Assembly: GCA_012719175.1 (NCBI GenBank)
Contig: JAAYAX010000013.1
Coordinates: 140,187-204,186, forward strand
Direction: 5' to 3'
Source of the DNA: Methanomassiliicoccus sp.
Lineage (GTDB): Archaea; Thermoplasmatota; Thermoplasmata; Methanomassiliicoccales; Methanomassiliicoccaceae
DNA: 64,000 bases
Below, piece by piece: positions 7,657 through 15,899 of this stretch. Made by a program: the position numbers and the translations under genes. Numbering within the stretch: position 1 is the stretch's first letter; each line of letters opens with the position of its first letter. The notes below the pieces were generated by a model. The model worked only from the letters and a program-made list of their open reading frames with translations. It was not told the DNA's origin and ran no database searches.

Positions 7657-9105
7657 TCAGGGGACGAAGAGGAAATTGCTGAACTGCCACATATCATCAT
7701 CATGATGGTTGGCGGGATTCTCCTTGAAGTACACCTTCCGGTTCTTCAAGGGGTTCCAGTCCGACGGCGCGGATATGAACCTTCCAAGGTATGGCATGGA
7801 TATCCTCAGGACGTAGTCATGGGGAAGGTCCTCTGGTGTGCATAATCCCTCCCGGGGGTTCTCGATCATCCACATCAACGCGGATACCACGCCCAAGGCC
7901 ACCTGAACAGTGGTGGCGTTCTGCCCTGGCGCGAGCCTCCTGGCCTCGTCCACGGTGAGAATGCTGCCGCACCACCAGGACCCATACTCATGGCCCATCA
8001 GCAGGGCGCCGAGTATGTCCGCTCCGCTCACGATCTCCTCGTCCTCAAGGATCCTCAGCTTAGGCTGCATCTCATAGTTCCTGCACCGCAGCTCGTGCAG
8101 CGACACCATAGTGTCATCGCAGGGCATGTAGGCATAATGTACGGTAGGCCGGTAGACAGGCGTGCCATCGTTCCAGACGGTGAGCGCGTCCGATAGGCCG
8201 AAGGCCTCCCCGTGCCTTATGGCCATTCCCACGATCTCGCAGTCTGGGACCCAGGACCTTACCCAGGTGTTCATCCCCATCTGCGCGAGCATGATCTGGT
8301 TCTTGGGACCGAAAGATGGTACAAAGGCCAGGGGCGGCAATATTCTCTCGTGAGTTCCCCAGCCCAGCTCTGCAGGGGCCGTACCCTCCTCCCTCAGACC
8401 TTCGATGCTCCACGTGCCCACGAACTCTCCCACCTTCTTAGGGTTGCTGGTAATCTGGGTATCCCTTTCGGAGCAATGGATGACCTTGATGTTCAGGAAC
8501 ATGGCCAGCTCCGCGAAGCGGCGGCTCCCCACCAGTTCCCTCAGATGCGTAGCCTCCTCCATGCTGACCTTCTTATCAGCTATCATCCTCTCGGAGATAT
8601 CGGCGAGGGCCTGCTTCACAAAATGAGTGATGAGGCCGGGATTGGCTCCGTGGTCCACGATCGCGGTGGTTCCCCCCTCCCAGTCCTTGGCCAATTCCCG
8701 GAGTCCCAGCTGCCGATGGTACAGCGATTTCTCCACCGGGTCCTTGGATTCGATCTCCGCTAGGGAGTCCCATATCTCCACCGAGGTATTGATGTACAGC
8801 ACCTCGGTGTCATGGCACCACTTGATTATGGTGCTAGCATCGATGTTCCACGACAGGTCAATCAGGAGACATCCAGGCGACAGGTGCTCCGAAAGGACAT
8901 CATCTATGTTCTCCGGTGTTATCCGCTTCTGGAGGAACGTGATGCCTCTGTCCGTCCATTTCTTCAAAGCGGCCCTCTTGTCCTCAAAGTCGATTATGGT
9001 TATGTTCTCATGTGGAATCTGGATGTGCTCCAGAAGAATGGGGAGGGTACACCGCGCTACCGATCCGTAGCCAATGATCAGAACCTTGCCGTCGAACCTT
9101 ATCAT
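7657..9105 (-). CDS. Homospermidine synthase-like enzyme (saccharopine dehydrogenase superfamily)
   Basis: The 482-residue protein has an NAD-binding start, VLIIGYGSVARCTLPILLEH, followed by landmarks of bacterial-type homospermidine synthase: LIDLSWNIDASTIIKWC at about 81-97, YINTSVEIWD at about 103-112, VDHGANPGLITHFVKQAL at about 150-167, and a long C-terminal catalytic domain. The length matches the roughly 475-residue family. The enzyme joins two putrescine-derived units, or spermidine and putrescine, to make homospermidine in an NAD-dependent way in the cytoplasm. No other polyamine gene is adjacent. The family also contains carboxyspermidine-dehydrogenase relatives, but those are shorter. 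Confidence 0.82.
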   Translation of the reverse strand: MIRFDGKVLIIGYGSVARCTLPILLEHIQIPHENITIIDFEDKRAALKKWTDRGITFLQKRITPENIDDVLSEHLSPGCLLIDLSWNIDASTIIKWCHDTEVLYINTSVEIWDSLAEIESKDPVEKSLYHRQLGLRELAKDWEGGTTAIVDHGANPGLITHFVKQALADISERMIADKKVSMEEATHLRELVGSRRFAELAMFLNIKVIHCSERDTQITSNPKKVGEFVGTWSIEGLREEGTAPAELGWGTHERILPPLAFVPSFGPKNQIMLAQMGMNTWVRSWVPDCEIVGMAIRHGEAFGLSDALTVWNDGTPVYRPTVHYAYMPCDDTMVSLHELRCRNYEMQPKLRILEDEEIVSGADILGALLMGHEYGSWWCGSILTVDEARRLAPGQNATTVQVALGVVSALMWMIENPREGLCTPEDLPHDYVLRISMPYLGRFISAPSDWNPLKNRKVYFKENPANHHDDDMWQFSNFLFVP

Positions 9106-9486
9106 CTAGAAGGATCCTCTTTGACCTCGATGAGGTCGGAACCGAATACTCATAAAAAAAGTTTCGTTCGATCGCAAAATGAATACATCCTGGACATGTT
9201 AACGTGATTATGATCACCTATATGCTGACTTTGATCCGCGCCGGAACGTTGGCATGCCACCAGATGGCCATCCCCATGCTCTTGCGCCCCGTTGTCCATC
9301 CATCACATCTAAATAACGAACCTTCAGAGCGTGGATGGTTCATCATCTCCAAGGTGATCGCCTCCGACCGGGCATAGGCAGGGGTACGCTGAGTGAGACC
9401 TGAAGGTGACACCGCCGAGGCGGTCCGATCGCTCATCGTTGTGCTGGAGAGCGTTGATCACTCACACACTTTATTCCTGCAGGCGC
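9106..9486. other. Intergenic region, no gene seen
   Basis: About 380 nt. The left end carries the upstream region of the homospermidine synthase-like gene (AT-rich, with ACTCATAAAAAAAG). Open frames of about 70 codons on both strands show no motifs or ribosome sites. Confidence 0.4.
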
Positions 9487-9777
9487 CTACTTCAGTGATG
9501 CCAGGAAGTCATCCACGTTCATGGCGGCGAAGGTTACGGTCTCCAAGCTCCCCCTGGCCCCTAGCTCGACCATCAGCTTTGCCACCGTCTCGTTGTTGGG
9601 CGCCTCCAGGATGGTCAGGAAATCGTACTTCCCGAGGAGAGCGTATTGCCTCATCACCTTAGCTCCCATGGCATCGATCTCCTCGTTTACCTCCAGCAGT
9701 CGTTCCGGGTTGCTCCTCAGGGTCTTACGGCCATCGGCCGTCAACCGCGACAGTATGACGTATTCGGGCGTGGTCAT
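9487..9777 (-). CDS. GYD domain protein
   Basis: A 96-residue protein with the GYD-domain pattern: EYVILSRLTADGRKTL at the start, then GAKVMRQYALLGKYDFLTILEAP, where LGKYD corresponds to the LGxYD/GYD core, then a final beta-alpha unit ending in NVDDFLASLK. Members form ferredoxin-like dimers; their role is unknown. I chose the ATG at 9777 because the domain begins five residues later; the open frame runs on upstream without conserved sequence. A TTAATTAT box about 35 nt upstream is a possible promoter. Confidence 0.82.
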   Translation of the reverse strand: MTTPEYVILSRLTADGRKTLRSNPERLLEVNEEIDAMGAKVMRQYALLGKYDFLTILEAPNNETVAKLMVELGARGSLETVTFAAMNVDDFLASLK

Positions 9778-9951
9778 CACCAGGAGATAAAAAGTGCCAC
9801 ATGTGGGATAATTAACTTGGTTTGTATCGCTCAGGACCTTTGAAGCATCGGCGGATCGTCCCGTCACACTCTCTGGTCAGGAGGTCTGCGACCGGCTGAA
9901 CCTCGATGGGCGTTCATTCGAACGTTCCTGAGATATTACCCGCCAGGAAGT

Positions 9952-11382
9952 TCAGCCCACTGTCAACTGGGTCTTGATGCCCGCACCGGTCATCCCCCTT
10001 CCAGAGTCCGCAAAAGCGTCCAGGTTCCAATCCCCTGCGGTCAGAGGGCTTGTCGTTCCCTCCAGGGCGGTTCCTATGCCCGCGACCGCATAGGGCCTCA
10101 GCTCAACCCTCAACCCCTTCCCAGGGCCGGTCATCGTTAGATAACCACCCTTCATCCCTTCGACCCCGAGGAGCATGAAGGTAATCTCATCACCTGCTCT
10201 CGGCCTTCTTTCCGTATGGTAAGGCCAGTACGCGTTGAGTGATAGGGTTCGGCCGCCCGAGCTCACAGAGGACAGGTTCTTCCGGTCACCGAGCTTTCGC
10301 TGATATGCGTCGCTGAGGGGGAGGGAGACGGGCACCGGGACCCTGGTCTCGAATAACTTCGGGCCCCATCTCCCGTCCTTCTGGAAGGCCGGCCAGAAGG
10401 ACCACTGTCCGGTCTTGTCGAGCTTCGTCCGTGCTTCGAACAGGAAGCTCGCGCGGGGAGATATCGCCAGGTTGGGGACGTGTCCGAAGTCCCTGTTCTC
10501 GTCCCCCGGTCCGCGGCACGCCACGAAGACCCCGGCCGGACCGAAGCGTATCTCGCGGGGAGTGGGATTGAGGATCTCGTACCTCACGAGGATGGTCGTC
10601 CCCTCCTTAATCTGAGGGTTGTCAGCGCTCACCACCGGGAACCGGATGTGGAACTCCTGCCCGGGAACGGCGATGGCCCCATTTATGCTGGATAGCTTGA
10701 AGTGTTTACCGTACTCTGCCTTCGAGCCCACGTTCAATAGGCAGTGCTCCTGCAAAGGCTCCCCTCTCCTCTGCCCCTCTCTGAATATGCGCCATACGTT
10801 CTCTAGCGCGGCCTCGTAGCTTTGGACCACTGACGGGGGTGCCTCCTTTCCCGCGGGCCAGGCGAGGGCGTCCCTGCATGGTTCCGCAAACGCCTCGCGG
10901 TTGTTCTCGCTGCGCATGGTCGAGGACATGACGATCCTCCCTGGAGCGCCCATCTTCTCGGCGAAACCTCCGCTCTGGCACTGGGTGAACACCCAAACCT
11001 GCGATCTGGCCCTTATCTTTCCGGCCAGCTCGTTCATCCTGGTGTCGGTGATGGTGCCGTCCTGGAGCTGGAAGTGGGAGGAGGATCCATCGAAGTGTCC
11101 ATGGTCCACGAAGAAGCAGAACAGCTCGTCGTCCTCCTCCAGGGTGGATGCCAGACGGGACAGCTCCTTCTCCACGTTCACCTTGGTGGACAGCATTGAT
11201 ATGTCCGGCCCGGCGTTCATATCTTGGAACATGAGGATGGTGTTCTCCGGGGAGTATCCGTAGTCCCTCCTCAGGATGTCCCTCATGCCCGAGACCGCTC
11301 CCCAATACCACTTCAGCAGCTGCTCCGCCTGCCCAGGCATGGACCTCTGGAACCCCTCGACGATAAGCGCGACCCGCTTCAT
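9952..11382 (-). CDS. Caspase/legumain-fold cysteine peptidase with C-terminal beta-sandwich domains
   Basis: The N-terminal part (about 1-215) looks like a clan CD peptidase (C13/legumain or metacaspase-like). The catalytic pair is visible: His94 in FFVDHGHFDG and Cys135 in VFTQCQSGGF, 41 residues apart, the same spacing as in legumain. Residues about 230-476 form two probable beta-sandwich domains; the first (RFPVVSADNPQ to LFEARTKLDKTGQWSFWPAF) resembles CARDB/Ig-like modules, the second is glycine-rich. No signal peptide or membrane helix is seen, so it is either cytosolic or exported by an unknown route. Specificity may be for Arg/Lys or Asp/Asn; this cannot be read from the sequence. 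It stands as a single gene. Confidence 0.74.
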   Translation of the reverse strand: MKRVALIVEGFQRSMPGQAEQLLKWYWGAVSGMRDILRRDYGYSPENTILMFQDMNAGPDISMLSTKVNVEKELSRLASTLEEDDELFCFFVDHGHFDGSSSHFQLQDGTITDTRMNELAGKIRARSQVWVFTQCQSGGFAEKMGAPGRIVMSSTMRSENNREAFAEPCRDALAWPAGKEAPPSVVQSYEAALENVWRIFREGQRRGEPLQEHCLLNVGSKAEYGKHFKLSSINGAIAVPGQEFHIRFPVVSADNPQIKEGTTILVRYEILNPTPREIRFGPAGVFVACRGPGDENRDFGHVPNLAISPRASFLFEARTKLDKTGQWSFWPAFQKDGRWGPKLFETRVPVPVSLPLSDAYQRKLGDRKNLSSVSSGGRTLSLNAYWPYHTERRPRAGDEITFMLLGVEGMKGGYLTMTGPGKGLRVELRPYAVAGIGTALEGTTSPLTAGDWNLDAFADSGRGMTGAGIKTQLTVG

Positions 11383-11522
11383 GTCCCCGATATGGGCCTC
11401 AAGGTTAATCTAAAGGAGAGCTGCCCACGCCTCGGCACGGGGCGAGCGCCTTCTCCGATCCCACTCCTTTCCGTGGCGGTGCTTGATTCTACTGGACATG
11501 AGGAGCCTGAGGGGTGCTATCA

Positions 11523-11984
11523 TCAAGGAGCTTTTCTGGGCTGCTTGGTCTTGGCCGCAGGTACGTCCCTGGTCCAACCGCAGGTAAGGCATTGAGGGCG
11601 ATGCACGCACAGCAGACCATGGCATGCCGGGCACGTGTACCGTTCGGCCTGGTGGGCCAGGAAGTTGTCCACACCTTGCTCCCTTATCTCTTCCAGGTTC
11701 TCCATCATGCTCATCTCGTATTTGGTGCGGTAGCGGGCGTCCAGCTGCTTTAATCTCCTGCAGGGGACCTTGCTGCACTCGTAACAGAAATGGGAGCTGT
11801 TGGCACTGATGGTAGGGCAGTTGATGATGGTGCACAATCGACAGTGATCGGGCTTATTAGGATCGTCTCCCCAGCACCCTGGGCACTTGTTCTTGGTCCG
11901 CTGGTACCCCAAGCACAGGGCGCAGTTCATCCCGCAGGGGGCGATATGGGAACGCTCCAAGACCGGACGCTCGATCCCGACCAT
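11523..11984 (-). CDS. DUF3795 cysteine-rich protein
   Basis: This 153-residue protein begins soon after its start with IAPCGMNCALCLGYQR and continues with KCPGCWG, CRLCTIINCP and CYECSKVPCRRLKQLD, the cysteine array of DUF3795 proteins found in anaerobic archaea and bacteria. It is followed by a helical segment (RTKYEMSMMENLEEIREQGV) and a C-terminal zinc-ribbon pattern, CPACHGLLCVHRPQCLTCGW. It is probably a metal-binding protein of unknown role. The ATG at 11984 is chosen because the upstream open frame runs into the flippase promoter region and has no conserved residues. Confidence 0.8.
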   Translation of the reverse strand: MVGIERPVLERSHIAPCGMNCALCLGYQRTKNKCPGCWGDDPNKPDHCRLCTIINCPTISANSSHFCYECSKVPCRRLKQLDARYRTKYEMSMMENLEEIREQGVDNFLAHQAERYTCPACHGLLCVHRPQCLTCGWTRDVPAAKTKQPRKAP

Positions 11985-12108
11985 GGTAGCGTTATGCTCC
12001 TGGAGAGGTATAATCCTATTGAGGATGCCGGTTCTTCCCCCAAGGCCGAACCTATTAGAGTTGGCGAGACTAATAGGTGGAGGGGAGCGCATCGGTCTGT
12101 CCGAAGGA

Positions 12109-13629
12109 ATGCTGGCAGCGCCATCTTCAGGAGATGGTAACATCACTGACCCGGACCCTCCCGGGAGGCAGAGAGTTGACGGTAAGATGCTCTTGGGCAC
12201 TATGTGGTCCTTCGGCATCAACTCCCTCCAGCAGATCCTCGTACTGACCCGCCTGGTCATCCTCGCCCGTCTCCTGCTACCTTCGGACTTTGGCATATTG
12301 GACATCGCCCTGCTCACCCTCTACGCCCTGGACGTCTTCTCACAGACCGGCTTCCAGCAGGCCCTGGTGCAGAAGAAGACCGACATCACCGAGGACCTCA
12401 ACGCAGCTTGGACGCTGCTGGTAGTACGGGGTTTTGTCCTGTTCATCGTCCTGTTCCTCTTCGCCCCTTACATCGCCGACTTCTTTGCCACGCCCGAGGC
12501 CGCCCCAGTGCTCCAGGTCGTAGGCATTACCCTCATTTTCCAGGGGTTCACCAACCTGGGCACCATATTATTCCTCAAGAACCTGGATTTCCGCAAACAA
12601 TACCTTTTCAAGCTCAGTGGGGTGGCGACAGAGTTCATCGTGAGCATAACTGCCGTCCTCATCTTCCAAAACGTTTGGGCCCTGGTCTTCGGCATCATTG
12701 CCAAGGACCTGATCCTCATGATAATGAGCTACATCATACATCCTTACCGTCCACGGTTCAACTTTGATCTTAAGAAGGTCCGTGGCCTATCCAGCTATGG
12801 CATCTGGATAATGGCGTCCTCCATCCTGGTGTTCCTCCTTATACAGGGTGACGACATAATCGTGGGCAAGGTCCTGGGCATCACCGCGCTGGGGCTCTAT
12901 CAGATGGCCTATGGGCTGTCCAACACACCATCCACCGAGATCAGCCAGATCATTTCGCAGGTGGCGTTTCCGGTCTACTCCAAGATCCAGGACGACCTGG
13001 CGCAGCTCAAGGCCCTCTTCCTTAGAACGCTGGAGCTGACCGCGCTGATCTCCTTTGTCCTGACCGGTCTCTTGGTATCCCTGGCGCCGGAGATCACCCT
13101 AGTGTTCCTGGGTAGCAATTGGGCCCCCATCATACCTCTCATCCAGATACTGGCGTGGTGGGGCCTGGTGCGGGGATTGGAGGAGACCTCCGCAGCCCTC
13201 TTCTTGGCCGTGGGGAAGCCCCGCCTACATTCCATGCTCCAGTTCATACAGGTGATAATCCTCTTCACGTTGATCTACCCCCTGATGGATAATTACGGCC
13301 TAGTAGGCGTATCCCTGGCCGTTGCCTTCAGCTGCTTCCCGGTGCTGTTCCTCTTCATAAACTCGGTCAAGAAGATATTGACCATCGGCGTCTGGGAGGC
13401 CTATGCTCCATTGGTCTACCCCCTGGCCCTGATCATATGCTCCATCGGTTCCACGGCACTGGTCAGGACCGTGCTGTTCCCGACTCCCGACCTCTACTCC
13501 ATGTTCATCCTACTGGGGACTTACGCCCTGGTGACGCTGATAGTGATCAATGTCCTCGACCGGTACACGCCCTACAAGGCCGTGTCAATGGTAAGGGGCT
13601 TCATATCCTCAAGAAAAAAGACCTTTTGA
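12109..13629 (+). CDS. Polysaccharide/lipid-linked oligosaccharide flippase (Wzx/MATE-like)
   Basis: The protein has 12-14 hydrophobic helices and the family's start motif GTMWSFGINSLQQILVLTRLVILARLLLPSDFGI (read in two parts: GTMWSFGINSLQQI and LARLLLPSDFGILDIALL), then GFQQALVQKKTDITED and NLDFRKQYLFKL. These are hallmarks of lipopolysaccharide-type flippases that move lipid-linked sugars across the cytoplasmic membrane. In archaea they serve glycoprotein or exopolysaccharide synthesis. Start is the ATG at 12109; an ATG at 12187 just before the first helix is an alternative. It ends in a lysine-rich tail (SRKKTF). No glycosyltransferase gene is next to it, which is unusual for this family. 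Confidence 0.83.
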   Translation: MLAAPSSGDGNITDPDPPGRQRVDGKMLLGTMWSFGINSLQQILVLTRLVILARLLLPSDFGILDIALLTLYALDVFSQTGFQQALVQKKTDITEDLNAAWTLLVVRGFVLFIVLFLFAPYIADFFATPEAAPVLQVVGITLIFQGFTNLGTILFLKNLDFRKQYLFKLSGVATEFIVSITAVLIFQNVWALVFGIIAKDLILMIMSYIIHPYRPRFNFDLKKVRGLSSYGIWIMASSILVFLLIQGDDIIVGKVLGITALGLYQMAYGLSNTPSTEISQIISQVAFPVYSKIQDDLAQLKALFLRTLELTALISFVLTGLLVSLAPEITLVFLGSNWAPIIPLIQILAWWGLVRGLEETSAALFLAVGKPRLHSMLQFIQVIILFTLIYPLMDNYGLVGVSLAVAFSCFPVLFLFINSVKKILTIGVWEAYAPLVYPLALIICSIGSTALVRTVLFPTPDLYSMFILLGTYALVTLIVINVLDRYTPYKAVSMVRGFISSRKKTF

Positions 13630-13796
13630 CCCTACGTCACGGTTGATGAGATGCCGATGCACAGAGAGTCATTCCTATCGTAAAAAGAGATAGTGTGGTG
13701 AGAGGTGTTCTCGACCAAGACCGACCACTTAGTAGCCAAGGAAAAAACAATATCACACCACAGCATGGAAGAAATGAGAACAGAGGAGATGAACAT

Positions 13797-14135
13797 ATGA
13801 AGGTCACCAAGATTTCCGATCACGAGGACCGCCCCAATCCACACAAAGTGAGCGCCAAGACCATCTACGATCATGACCTGGCCCAGTGCGTCCATATCCT
13901 CCTGAGGCCAGGAGAATCCCTGAAGAAGCACATCACTCCGGTCGATGTCTTCTTCTACATCCTGGAGGGAGAGGGCATGGTGGAGATAGGGGAGGAGACC
14001 GCTACCGTCTCCAAGGACATGATCATAGAATCCCCGGCCAAGATACCGCACCGCCTCATCAATCCTGGAGACATGGACTTCCGGTTCCTGGTCGTGAAGA
14101 CCCCCAAGCCAAAGGTAGGCACCAAGGTGCTGTGA
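13797..14135 (+). CDS. Small single-domain cupin protein
   Basis: A 112-residue beta-barrel of the cupin superfamily. The first cupin motif is visible as LLRPGESLKKHITPVDVFFYILEGEG, split as PGESLKKHITPVDVFF and ILEGEGMVEIG; the second as SPAKIPHRLINPGDMDF. Metal ligands would be His in KKHI and His in PHRL. The reaction or ligand is unknown; such proteins often bind metals or small sugars. The ATG at 13797 follows GAGGAG by about 8 nt, a good ribosome site, which decides the start against a longer frame. Confidence 0.82.
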   Translation: MKVTKISDHEDRPNPHKVSAKTIYDHDLAQCVHILLRPGESLKKHITPVDVFFYILEGEGMVEIGEETATVSKDMIIESPAKIPHRLINPGDMDFRFLVVKTPKPKVGTKVL

Positions 14136-14191
14136 GGGAGGACCTCGCGGCGCCTTCGACCCCATTTTTTGATCTGTGGTCCAGACCCTGA

Positions 14192-14199
14192 GATATATA
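14192..14199 (+). promoter_or_regulatory. TATA box of the SDR gene
   Basis: GATATATA sits about 27 nt before the GTG at 14223. This predicts a leaderless transcript that starts at the GTG, and it decides that start against the upstream ATG at 14169, which would lie before the promoter. Confidence 0.6.
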
Positions 14200-14222
14200 C
14201 GTCTGGACAAGGATGCGGAGGC

Positions 14223-15092
14223 GTGTTCAGCGGTGAGACCGGAAAGATCGCATTGATAACCGGGGCCAATTCGGGTATGGGAAAGGCGTCCACTGCGATC
14301 CTGGCGGACATGGGGTTTCATGTGGTGATGCTCTGCCGTGACCAGGCCAGAGGCAGGGCCGCCTACGAGGAGATAACCGGAGTTGCCGGACGCAGGGTCG
14401 ACCTCATGCTGTGCGACCTTGGCAGCATGGCCTCGATCCGAAGTTTCGTCAGTAGCTTCAGGGAGAGGTTCGATAAACTGGATGTCCTCATCAACAACGC
14501 GGGCGTGATCACCCTGGACAGGCGGGAGACCATGGATGGCCTGGAGCTTCAGTTCGGGGTGAACCACATAGGGCATTTTCTGTTGACCACATCGCTCCTG
14601 GACCTCCTGGAGAGGTCGGGATCCGGCCGCATCGTGATCTACAGCTCCGGCGCCCATAAGATGGGGAGGGTCCACTTCGACGACATAAACCTCCAGCTGC
14701 GGTACAATGTTATCAGGTCGTACGGGCAATCGAAGCTGGCCAACCTCTACTTCACCAGGGAGCTGGCGTTGAGGTTGAGGGATAGGGGGAGCAGGGTCAC
14801 CGTCAATGCCTGTCATCCCGGCGCCGTGGCCACACAGATGGGCGTTGACCGGGACACGGGTTTCGGAAGGTCCCTCGTCAAGATGTTGAAGCCCCTCTTC
14901 CAGACCCCGGAACAGGGCTGCCGGACAGCGGTGTATCTGGCCACATCCGAGGAGGTGGCAAACGTCAGTGGCGAATATTTCTACAAATGCAAGGTGGCGC
15001 GGACGTCCAGAAGGTCCAAGGACATGGAGGCGGCAGGTCGCCTGTTCGACCTGAGCGAGGCCATATGCCACCAGGGCGCGGCCGGTGGATGA
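14223..15092 (+). CDS. Short-chain dehydrogenase/reductase (retinol dehydrogenase-like)
   Basis: A classical SDR of about 289 residues. The cofactor motif is ALITGANSGMGKA near the N terminus, followed by LCDLGSMASIRSF, LINNAGVIT, and the catalytic set: Ser in IYSSGAHKMG and the YxxxK pair in SYGQSKLANLYF. The overall pattern (FGVNHIGHFLLT, NACHPGAVATQMG) is that of the retinol dehydrogenase/WW-oxidoreductase group, which use NADP(H) on hydrophobic alcohols. The true substrate here is unknown, though it is notable that a heliorhodopsin lies 11 kb away. The ending EAICHQGAAGG is atypical and may be non-conserved. Confidence 0.84.
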   Translation: MFSGETGKIALITGANSGMGKASTAILADMGFHVVMLCRDQARGRAAYEEITGVAGRRVDLMLCDLGSMASIRSFVSSFRERFDKLDVLINNAGVITLDRRETMDGLELQFGVNHIGHFLLTTSLLDLLERSGSGRIVIYSSGAHKMGRVHFDDINLQLRYNVIRSYGQSKLANLYFTRELALRLRDRGSRVTVNACHPGAVATQMGVDRDTGFGRSLVKMLKPLFQTPEQGCRTAVYLATSEEVANVSGEYFYKCKVARTSRRSKDMEAAGRLFDLSEAICHQGAAGG

Positions 15093-15287
15093 TACTGCGG
15101 CGCCGTTCTCCTCACTCCGCCGTCCGTCGATATGCTGGACCGCCTAGGTATGCACGGGGACCGCTCTCGGTCCCCCGTTTTTATCGCTCACCTTCATTCA
15201 ATATTTCGCTCTGAAAGGAACGAAAAAGAATCCTTTCATATCCCTCCATCTACCCAATCTTTAAACGGAAAAAGGAGGTGTGGAAAG

Positions 15288-15728
15288 GTGCCCATGAAGA
15301 GGCTGTTGGTCTGCGTAGATGGTTCAAAGTACTCTGAAGAAGCAGTAAGGTATGCTGTGGATATCGCGAAGAAGTTGGACGCGACGATCACTCTGATCTT
15401 TGTCTGGACCCCACCGGCCTCCGCCGGGCAGAGGATGAACATCCCCTACGACATCCCTGACTCGGAGATGGAGCGCCTTAAGGGGGCCAGGGAGATACTG
15501 GACGCGGCAGGGATGAGATGCAATGTGGTCGAGGCCATAGGCAACCCGGCCGAGGAGATACTGGACGAAGCGAGGAAGGGGTATGATCAAGTTATCCTGG
15601 GGAGCAGGGGGCTGGGGAGCGTGGAGCGCTTCCTCCTGGGAAGCGTGACGGGCAGGGTTTCGCACCACATCACCATCCCCATGACCATCATTCCCCCCAG
15701 GCGGGATGAAAGGAAGGGGCCGTTCTAG
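15288..15728 (+). CDS. Universal stress protein (UspA family)
   Basis: The sequence MKRLLVCVDGSKYSEEAVRYA opens the UspA fold, and the ATP-binding signature is present near the C terminus as GSRGLGSVERFLLGSVTGRV, matching G-2x-G-9x-G(S/T). It is therefore of the ATP-binding class. Such proteins are cytosolic dimers induced by stress. A strong GGAGGTG at 15274-15280 lies 7 nt before a GTG at 15288, so I place the start there rather than at the ATG two codons later. Gene length (146 residues) is typical. Confidence 0.9.
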   Translation: MPMKRLLVCVDGSKYSEEAVRYAVDIAKKLDATITLIFVWTPPASAGQRMNIPYDIPDSEMERLKGAREILDAAGMRCNVVEAIGNPAEEILDEARKGYDQVILGSRGLGSVERFLLGSVTGRVSHHITIPMTIIPPRRDERKGPF

Positions 15729-15899
15729 GGGGTAGGTCTGACCGCCTCATCTGACATCCTAACTTGTTGCCAAGCCTAGAGGGGTGATCGTCTCTCATCG
15801 GTCCATGTCCACAGATCGTGCCCGAGGAGGGGTCCCGATGTATCACCTGCGACTGCGGGAGCATCTTCCCCACAGATGGTGAAGAACCGCAAGAGGACT

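Noticed and set aside
13632..15071. 479-codon open frame on the minus strand opposite the cupin and SDR genes
   Set aside because: It lies antisense to two well-supported genes, has no recognisable motif and owes its length to the GC-rich codon pattern of the genuine strand.
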